From an uncultured Elusimicrobia bacterium (GTDB lineage: Bacteria > Elusimicrobiota > Elusimicrobia > UBA1565 > UBA9628), in NCBI GenBank assembly GCA_903874575.1, contig CAIQSZ010000354.1:1-8727 (forward strand): a DNA stretch of 8,727 nucleotides. The letters run 5' to 3'. Position numbers and translations under genes: made by a program. This document shows positions 1 through 5,232 of this stretch, piece by piece (the stretch's first letter is position 1; the number at the start of each line of letters is the position of its first letter). Under the pieces are notes generated by a model. The model worked only from the letters and a program-made list of their open reading frames with translations. It had not been told where the DNA came from and ran no database searches.

Positions 1-1073
1 ATATTCGAGTCCCCCAGGTAGATCAGATCGAACCCGCTCCAGGCCTCGGTAGACAGCGCGGACGCCGCCTCGCACCGAGCTCCCACGCGGGCGACCTCCC
101 GAGAATCATCCTTCGAAAGAGGCTCCAGGCAGCAGGCCGTGACGTCCATCCCCAATTCGACGAACATCCCGATGAAATAGGAGTCCGGCCGCCGCACGAC
201 GATCGCGACCGACTTCCCCTTCAAGCGCGGATGCTCCGCGGCCAGCCGCGCCGCCTCGCGACGCTTCCGCGCGGCCGCGAGCGCGGTCTGTTCCGCGTCC
301 CCGCCGAGCGCGTCGATGACGAGCTGGAACATCCGGCTCGTGCCCTCGACGCCGACGGGGCGGGGAACCACGAGAAACGGAACGCCGAACTTCTCCTTCA
401 TCTTGACGCCGATTCGGTCGCTTTCGGACGCTCCGTCGGACACGACGACGTTCAGGGCCGCGCGCGGGGCCCTCGCGATCTCCGCCAGACCGGGACTGCC
501 GATGAGGAGCGCGTTGAGCTTGACGCCCAGGTCCGCGCATAGGCGAGCGATCTCGTTCCTGATTTCGTTTTCGGCGCTCGCGTAATTCGACCATTGCTGG
601 CTTATGAAGTTGACGCTCCGGGGGACGCGCCGGCCCCGCGTCATGACCGAGTCGATCAGGGCGTCCATGACGACCATCCTGGTGTCGGACGCTTCTATGT
701 CCGCCAAGCCGGAGGTCGGCAGGAAGACGACCTTGCAGCCGAGCTTCTCCGCGGCTTGAGCGCAGACGGCGCGCGAATCGTCGCCGATGATCTCGCTGAC
801 GCAGGTGCCCAGGACGAAGATGACCTCGGGCTTGAATCTCCCGTGGACGCTTTCGATCTTCCGGGCGAGCGCGGCTTCGCCCCCCATGACGACGTCCATT
901 TCGTCGAGGTCGGTCGAGCAGTGGCAGGAGGATCGGTCGCCCCGGCGGCCCGGAAGCGAGAAGTCGTATCCGCAGCCGTTGGGGCCGTGCACGATGAGGG
1001 CGAAGTCGCCCTCGATGCACGCCAGACGCTGCCAGGCGTAGCGCATCTGGCAGCACGCCCCGCCCTGGGCCAC
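1..1073 (-). CDS. Nitrogenase component-1-like subunit, NifD/NifE-like (partial, 3' end outside window)
   Basis: 357 codons are visible; the gene runs off the left edge. Family: NifD/NifE/BchN/BchY oxidoreductases, which receive electrons from a NifH-type Fe protein. Seen: Cys7/Cys8 near the N-terminus, HGPNGC ending at Cys34, a CSTDLDEMDVVMGG block at about 52-65, and GTC-VSEIIGDD with Cys91. These correspond to the three P-cluster cysteines of NifD. By eye, the stretch around residues 221-232 (IGVKMKEKFGVP) aligns with the NifD segment ICRHMEEKYGIP that carries the FeMo-cofactor cysteine; here that position is Gly222. The N-terminus is about 55 residues shorter than NifD. Start chosen: GTG at 1073-1071, directly after the TAG of the NifH-like gene and in the same frame, with GGAG 6 nt upstream; the next in-frame ATG is codon 10. 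Probably forms a heterodimer with the product of 3075-4274. A FeMo-co type N2 reductase is unlikely; which substrate it reduces is unknown. Confidence 0.9.
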   Translation of the reverse strand, partial: MAQGGACCQMRYAWQRLACIEGDFALIVHGPNGCGYDFSLPGRRGDRSSCHCSTDLDEMDVVMGGEAALARKIESVHGRFKPEVIFVLGTCVSEIIGDDSRAVCAQAAEKLGCKVVFLPTSGLADIEASDTRMVVMDALIDSVMTRGRRVPRSVNFISQQWSNYASAENEIRNEIARLCADLGVKLNALLIGSPGLAEIARAPRAALNVVVSDGASESDRIGVKMKEKFGVPFLVVPRPVGVEGTSRMFQLVIDALGGDAEQTALAAARKRREAARLAAEHPRLKGKSVAIVVRRPDSYFIGMFVELGMDVTACCLEPLSKDDSREVARVGARCEAASALSTEAWSGFDLIYLGDSN

Positions 1074-1925
1074 CTATCGCTCCGATCCGGACGCCTTCAG
1101 GATCAATTCGTTGAGCGCGACGTCGTCGAGCGGACTCGGGATGCAGGTCTCCGGCTTATCCTCGATGCACGCGGCCAATTCCTGGATGCATCGTCCGAAG
1201 GCGGAGGCCGGATCTTTCTCGACGATCGTCATGCCGCGGCGCTCCGCGTCCTGCACCGCGCCGTCGCGCGGGATGAAGGCGAGGACCTTCGTGCCCAGCG
1301 CCCGCGCGAACGCCTCGATGATCTCGCGCTCGCGCGTCGTATTTCTCAGATTGCCGATGATCCCCGCCAGCCTCGTCGAACTGCGCCGCGCATGGCGTTG
1401 GATGGCCCGCGTGATGTTGTTGGCGGCGTAGAGGGACATGAACTCGCCCGAAACGACCAGATACACCTCGTCGGCGTAGCCCTCGCGGATCGGGACCGCG
1501 AACCCCCCGCAAACCACGTCGCCCAAAACGTCGTAGACCACGTAATCGTAGCCGGCGCGGTAGATTCCGAGACGCGTCATGATCTCGATGGCCAGGATGA
1601 TCCCGCGGCCGGCGCAGCCGACCCCGGGTTCGGGCCCGCCGGTCTCGATGCATTGGACGCCGGCGAACCCCTTCTGCACGATGTCGTCGATGCCGAGGTC
1701 CGCCGCCGGCCTGCACGCGGAAAGTCCCAGGATGCTGGGATGCGGACGGCCGTGGAGCAGAAGCCTGCAGGAATCCGCCTTCGGGTCGCAGCCCACTTGA
1801 AGAAGCGAATGGCCGCGCAGCGCCAGGGCGGCCGAAAGATTGGCCGCGACCGTGGACTTGCCGATCCCGCCCTTGCCGTAGAACGCGATCTGCCTCGAGC
1901 CGCCCTTGGGCGTTGTCGTTCTCAT
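1074..1925 (-). CDS. NifH-like nitrogenase iron protein (component 2 paralog)
   Basis: 283 aa, close to the usual length of about 275-295 for NifH/BchL/CfbC. Homodimeric ATPase that delivers low-potential electrons through one intersubunit [4Fe-4S] cluster. Seen: Walker A YGKGGIGKST (16-25), switch I VGCDPKADS (44-52), first cluster Cys104 in PGVGCAGRG, the arginine used for ADP-ribosylation in NifH at Arg107, second cluster Cys139 in DVLGDVVCGGFA. All key residues are intact, so the protein should be active. Start chosen: ATG at 1925, about 15 residues before Walker A; an in-frame ATG at 1970 exists but lies upstream of the predicted transcription start. No good Shine-Dalgarno is visible. 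The gene is followed without spacing by the D-like gene, so its partner is almost certainly that protein. The sequence is very NifH-like, but the neighbours argue against true nifH, so no symbol is given. Confidence 0.95.
   Translation of the reverse strand: MRTTTPKGGSRQIAFYGKGGIGKSTVAANLSAALALRGHSLLQVGCDPKADSCRLLLHGRPHPSILGLSACRPAADLGIDDIVQKGFAGVQCIETGGPEPGVGCAGRGIILAIEIMTRLGIYRAGYDYVVYDVLGDVVCGGFAVPIREGYADEVYLVVSGEFMSLYAANNITRAIQRHARRSSTRLAGIIGNLRNTTREREIIEAFARALGTKVLAFIPRDGAVQDAERRGMTIVEKDPASAFGRCIQELAACIEDKPETCIPSPLDDVALNELILKASGSER
1080..1083 (-). promoter_or_regulatory. Ribosome binding site for the D-like GTG start
   Basis: GGAG on the minus strand, inside the last codons of the NifH-like gene and 6 nt before the GTG at 1073. 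It supports GTG as the true start although it follows the upstream stop codon directly. Confidence 0.6.
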
Positions 1926-1933
1926 GATACAAT
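1906..1933 (+). promoter_or_regulatory. Predicted promoter of the SPL-type radical SAM gene
   Basis: TTGGGC (1906-1911), 16 nt spacer, TACAAT (1928-1933), preceded by TG one base away, so an extended -10 (TGATACAAT). The -35 match is only TTG. The predicted transcript would start near 1940 and reach the ATG at 1969. The element touches the start codon of the NifH-like gene on the other strand. Confidence 0.4.
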
Positions 1934-1947
1934 GGGCTGGAAAGCGG

Positions 1948-1975
1948 AGTATATCACTTACGGCCTCCATGCCAC
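1948..1975 (-). promoter_or_regulatory. Predicted promoter of the NifH-like/D-like unit
   Basis: On the minus strand GTGGCA (1975-1970) and TATACT (1953-1948) are separated by 16 nt, and TG stands one base before the hexamer, giving an extended -10 (TGATATACT). The predicted start near 1941 leaves a leader of about 16 nt before the ATG at 1925. The -35 overlaps the start codon of the divergent radical SAM gene. Confidence 0.45.
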
Positions 1976-3117
1976 GCAGCCCCCGAACCGCCGACGACCC
2001 CGTCGAAAATCTCCTCGCCCCGCTCATCCGCCGCCGCCGGACGGCCGCGGGCTGGAGCCTCCTGGGCTGGGACTCGGAGCCGGGGGTCCAGTTGACGATC
2101 GCGCGCGGGCAATCCATCATCCTGATCGAGCTCGAACCTTTCGACTCCACGCGCGACTGCTACGCGCGGACCCGGCTGTTCAACGTCTGCGCGCGGCGCT
2201 ACTTCCAGGGCCGCGCCGCCCTCGCTCCGGAGGAGCGCCGGGCCGTCGAGGCCGTCGTCGAACTCGTCCGCGGGCGCGAGGGCGCGTTGCCGCCCATGGA
2301 GAGGTCGAGCAGCGCCAGGGCCGGGCTCGTGCGGGAGATCGAGGTTTCCCGTCTCCTTATCGCGGAAGGGGCCGGCCACTACTACATCAACCCCTACGTC
2401 GGCTGCACCATCGGCTGCGAGTTCTGCTACGTCGCCCCGCGAGCGGACATGTCGCGCGTGCTGAAGGGCCTTCCCTCCCTGCCCTGGGGGAGATACGTCG
2501 ACGTCAAAGTCAACGCCGCCGAAGTGCTGCGCCGCGAGATCCGACGGCATCCGGCGGGCATCGTGAGACTCAGCCCCATCCTGACCGATCCCTACCAGCC
2601 GCTCGAACGCCGCTACCGGATCACGCGCCGGTGCCTGGAGGTCCTGGCCGACGCCGGAGGATTCAAGCCCGTCATCCTGACGCGCGCGTCCAGGGTTTGC
2701 GAAGACATAGAACTGCTGAGGCGCTTCCCCGCCGCGGCCGTGGGATTTTCGATTCCGACCGACGACGACCGCGTGCGCCAAAAATTCGAGCCGGGCGCCG
2801 ACCCCGTCGAGGAGCGAATCTCCGTGCTGAGACGCTGCCACGAGGCGGGCCTGAAGACTTTCGCCGTCGTGCAGCCGATGCTGCCCATGGATCCCGAACG
2901 GCTCGCCGACCTGCTGGCGCCCCACATCGACGCCGTGCGCGTCGACCGGATGCACGAGATGCCGCGGGCCCGCCGTCTCTACGAGGCGGCGGCAATGACC
3001 GACGCCGCCCAGGACGCCTTCTTCGAGCGGACCGGCCGGCGCCTGCGCCGGGCCTTCGAGTCGCGCGGCGTCCGCTACGACGAGCTGGACGATCTGGCGG
3101 GCATCGTGGAGGGCTGA
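1969..3117 (+). CDS. SPL-type radical SAM protein with an N-terminal domain of unknown function
   Basis: 382 aa. Radical SAM cluster motif GCTIGCEFC with Cys146, Cys150 and Cys153 (C-x3-C-x2-C). Further segments typical of the spore photoproduct lyase-like group: LTDPYQPLERRYRITRRCLEVL at about 205-226, a LTRASRV block at 237-243, VGFSIPTDDDRVR at 258-270 and VVQPMLPM at 300-307. About 130 residues precede the radical SAM core, with Cys64 and Cys74 in a CYARTRLFNVCARRYF segment; I do not recognise this as a named domain. Reaction unknown: SPL itself repairs DNA, but many relatives in biosynthetic clusters do other chemistry. Start chosen: ATG at 1969 because it lies behind the predicted promoter; in-frame ATGs at 1906 and 1924 would add 21 or 15 residues. 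GGAG at 1946-1949 is too far from 1969 for a good ribosome site, so the start is uncertain. It diverges from the NifH-like gene and converges on the K-like gene, overlapping its 3' end by 43 bp. Function in the cluster is inferred from position. Confidence 0.88.
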   Translation: MPRSPRTADDPVENLLAPLIRRRRTAAGWSLLGWDSEPGVQLTIARGQSIILIELEPFDSTRDCYARTRLFNVCARRYFQGRAALAPEERRAVEAVVELVRGREGALPPMERSSSARAGLVREIEVSRLLIAEGAGHYYINPYVGCTIGCEFCYVAPRADMSRVLKGLPSLPWGRYVDVKVNAAEVLRREIRRHPAGIVRLSPILTDPYQPLERRYRITRRCLEVLADAGGFKPVILTRASRVCEDIELLRRFPAAAVGFSIPTDDDRVRQKFEPGADPVEERISVLRRCHEAGLKTFAVVQPMLPMDPERLADLLAPHIDAVRVDRMHEMPRARRLYEAAAMTDAAQDAFFERTGRRLRRAFESRGVRYDELDDLAGIVEG

Positions 3118-4274
3118 GCCCTCGCCAAGGCGTGCAGGCAGCGCTGCAGGAAGCTCACGGCCCCCTCGAAACCCAGGTGGGGTTCGTCCCGAAGCGCGTG
3201 GAAGGACGGGGAAGGATATCCGAACTCCATCCGCGCCCGCCAAAGTCCAGGCCCGGCGGAAACGTCGGCGCCGGCGATGAACAGATCGGCCTCCGTCTCG
3301 ATCCCGCGCGGACTTTCCCGGTGCGGCACAAGGTGCCGGGAGCACCCGGCCCGCCGGTATCCCCCGAAGGAGAGCCCCGTTTCCGAGCAGAACGCGGGGA
3401 ACGCCGCGGCCAAGACCGGGTCGCCGCCGAAGCGGATCATTTTTCCCGTCAGCGAGGGGATCGCTTTTTCCAGCAGCGCCGCCAGCCGGGCCTGCTCGCC
3501 GCGGATGAACGCCTCGCCTTGACGCCGTTTACCGACGGCGGCGGCGATCCCCTCGATCCAACGCCGCGTTCCCGCGATCCCGAAAGGAAGCCCCGTCTCG
3601 ATGAGCTCGGCGCCGAGACGCCGGGCGAGGGTTCTGGCGGCGCGCCGGCCGTAGGGCAGAGAGACGACGGTGCCCGCCCCGCGGACTTCGGCGAGGTCGC
3701 CGCTGGTCCCTCCCGAGGGCCAGACGCAGATCAAGCGAAGCCCGAGCGCTCGGAAAATCCTGGAGAACTCGGCGACGTTGCCCCGGTGTTCTCCCTCGTT
3801 GCGGTCCATGAAATGACCGACGAGCGCCACGTTCTCCCGGCGCGCGGCGCCGCCGCAAAGACGCAGCCCTTGCGCCAGCCGCTCCAGGACGGCGGCATAG
3901 CCCTCAAGCCAGCAGGCGCGGCCGGACGGAACCCCGAGGGGCATGACGGGCAGGCCCTTCCGTTCTCGGAGCGAGAGACGTCCCCGCAGCAGAACCGGCC
4001 CGGCCCCCGGGAACTTGACGACTTCTTGCAGGACCTCCTGAAGGCCCGTCGTCCGGCCCCGCGCCGAAGGACCCTGGCCGATGCCGCCGTACTGGACGCG
4101 GTGGCGGCCCGAGCAGGAGAGGAGCGTCGAGCCCCAGTCATGCCGGCCGTGAACCGCCAGCCCGCGCGAGAAATTGCAGCCGGGACCGTCGTAAACCAGA
4201 TAGGCGTCGGCGACGGCGTTCACGGCGAGCAGGACGCCCAGGTCGAACGAACGCGGGGGCTCGACGCCGCTCAT
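3075..4274 (-). CDS. Nitrogenase component-1-like subunit, NifK/NifE/BchZ-like
   Basis: 399 aa, shorter than NifK. Seen: YDGPGCNF with Cys33, matching the HGxxGC cysteine of the family; Cys54 shortly after; an ARRENVALVGHFMDRNEG block at about 144-161, GLRLICVWPSGGTSGDL at 178-194, and a LPFGIAGTRRWIEGIA segment at 229-244, all standard in NifK/NifE/NifN proteins; and GFEGAVSFLQRC near the C-terminus (368-379). The NifK cysteines before and after the GxxGC position are not found: no Cys lies upstream of Cys33, and the usual TC...IGDD segment is replaced by a basic stretch around 97-107. It therefore appears able to give one, perhaps two, cluster ligands. The start overlaps the stop of the aldo/keto reductase gene in ATGA and has GGAGG 7 nt upstream, so translation is coupled. 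The 3' end overlaps the convergent radical SAM gene. Best inference: the beta-type partner of the D-like subunit, physically separated from it by the plus-strand gene. Confidence 0.85.
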   Translation of the reverse strand: MSGVEPPRSFDLGVLLAVNAVADAYLVYDGPGCNFSRGLAVHGRHDWGSTLLSCSGRHRVQYGGIGQGPSARGRTTGLQEVLQEVVKFPGAGPVLLRGRLSLRERKGLPVMPLGVPSGRACWLEGYAAVLERLAQGLRLCGGAARRENVALVGHFMDRNEGEHRGNVAEFSRIFRALGLRLICVWPSGGTSGDLAEVRGAGTVVSLPYGRRAARTLARRLGAELIETGLPFGIAGTRRWIEGIAAAVGKRRQGEAFIRGEQARLAALLEKAIPSLTGKMIRFGGDPVLAAAFPAFCSETGLSFGGYRRAGCSRHLVPHRESPRGIETEADLFIAGADVSAGPGLWRARMEFGYPSPSFHALRDEPHLGFEGAVSFLQRCLHALARAQPSTMPARSSSSS

Positions 4275-5230
4275 GATCCGGCCTCCGGAAGCGGCGCGCG
4301 AGCGACCGTGCAGAGCGCCGACGCCCGGTCGAGGAACGCGGACGAACGGGAGGACAAGGGCCGGGAGCCGAGAAGCTCCCGCAGTTGGGCCGTGACGCTG
4401 GCCGCGCAAACGGCCGCCGTGATCCAAGGTTTGCCGAGCACCCAGCCCAAGGCCGTTTGAGCGAGGGTCGTCTCCTCGCTCGCGGCGACCGCGCGCAAGG
4501 TCTGAAGGAGGGGCCGCAGGCGATGCTTGGGCAAGGAGGTCGCCTCCAGCCGTCGGTCCGACCCGGCCCGACGCTTGCCCGACAGCGCTCCCCGCGCCAG
4601 CGGTCCCCAGGCGAGCAGGCTGACGGAGGCCTCGCCGCAGGCCTGCGCCAGGCCGGGCGCGATGGGATTGGCCAGGCTGAACTGGATTTGGTTGAACTCG
4701 AACCCGGTCCGGCCGCGCCCGCCGGCCGAGCGCGCCGCGCGGAGCTGGGCGGCGGAGAAATTCGAGCAGCCGACGACCCGGACCTGGCCCGCGCCGCGCG
4801 CGCGCGCGAAGGCTTCCATCGTCTCGCCGATCGGCGTGCCCGCGTCCGGACCGTGAGCCATGTATAGGTCCACGTGATCGGTCCGCAGGCGTCTCAGGCT
4901 CGCCTCGAGGGCGTTCATGATGTGCCGCGCCGAAAGTCCGCCTCCGCCGCGGTCCGCCGTCCCCATGCGACCGCCGACCTTGGTCGCCAGCAGGAAACGG
5001 TTTCGCCGTCGAGCGAGCAGCCGCCCCAGAAGCTCCTCGGAGGCTCCCCCTCCGTAGACGTCCGCCGTGTCGAGGAGATTGATCCCGGCGTCCCACGCCA
5101 TGTCCAGAAGATCCGCCGCGGAGCGCTCGTCGACCATCCTGCAGCCGTGCCGCGAGGCGCCGAAAGCCGCGGTCCCCAGGACCAGGGCGCTGACCTTCAG
5201 TTTCGTCGTCCCCAAGGGGCGCATCTCCAT
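4271..5230 (-). CDS. Aldo/keto reductase
   Basis: 319 aa, full length for the NAD(P)H-dependent aldo/keto reductase (AKR) superfamily, a cytosolic TIM-barrel enzyme that reduces carbonyls to alcohols. Seen: N-terminal MRPLGTTKLKVSALVLGTAAFG, catalytic Asp54 and Tyr59 in DTADVYG, Lys84 in LATKVGG, His126 in YMAHGPD, GCSNFSAAQL at 154-163, and an LLAWGPLARGALSG segment at about 205-218. The catalytic tetrad is complete. Start ATG at 5230 lies 2 nt after the stop of the fusion gene; a second ATG two codons later is also possible. GGAG is 11 nt upstream. It is embedded between two nitrogenase-like genes in one operon and coupled to the K-like gene by ATGA, so it probably acts in the same pathway, reducing an aldehyde or ketone intermediate or oxidising an alcohol. 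The substrate cannot be read from the sequence. Confidence 0.92.
   Translation of the reverse strand: MEMRPLGTTKLKVSALVLGTAAFGASRHGCRMVDERSAADLLDMAWDAGINLLDTADVYGGGASEELLGRLLARRRNRFLLATKVGGRMGTADRGGGGLSARHIMNALEASLRRLRTDHVDLYMAHGPDAGTPIGETMEAFARARGAGQVRVVGCSNFSAAQLRAARSAGGRGRTGFEFNQIQFSLANPIAPGLAQACGEASVSLLAWGPLARGALSGKRRAGSDRRLEATSLPKHRLRPLLQTLRAVAASEETTLAQTALGWVLGKPWITAAVCAASVTAQLRELLGSRPLSSRSSAFLDRASALCTVARAPLPEAGS
4282..4286 (-). promoter_or_regulatory. Ribosome binding site for the K-like subunit
   Basis: GGAGG 7 nt before the ATG at 4274, within the end of the aldo/keto reductase gene. This is the strongest Shine-Dalgarno sequence in the window and fixes the K-like start. Confidence 0.65.
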
Positions 5231-5232
5231 GA

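Noticed and set aside
1074..1076. TAG between the NifH-like and D-like genes as pyrrolysine
   Set aside because: TAG is used as an ordinary stop by three other genes here, a start codon and ribosome site follow correctly, and both proteins have full-length domain ends at the junction.
1074..1925. Calling the Fe-protein gene true nifH for nitrogen fixation
   Set aside because: Its motifs are fully NifH-like, but the component-1 partners lack the FeMo-cofactor cysteine and part of the P-cluster ligands, and no nifEN or standard nifB is seen in this window.
594..4460. Very long plus-strand open frame opposite the nitrogenase-like genes
   Set aside because: It runs antisense or out of phase across four well-supported genes and has no recognisable domain; long antisense frames are expected in DNA this GC-rich.
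4790..4808. Alternating CG run as a Z-DNA or repeat element
   Set aside because: It encodes normal Ala/Arg/Gly residues in the aldo/keto reductase and is explained by codon bias.
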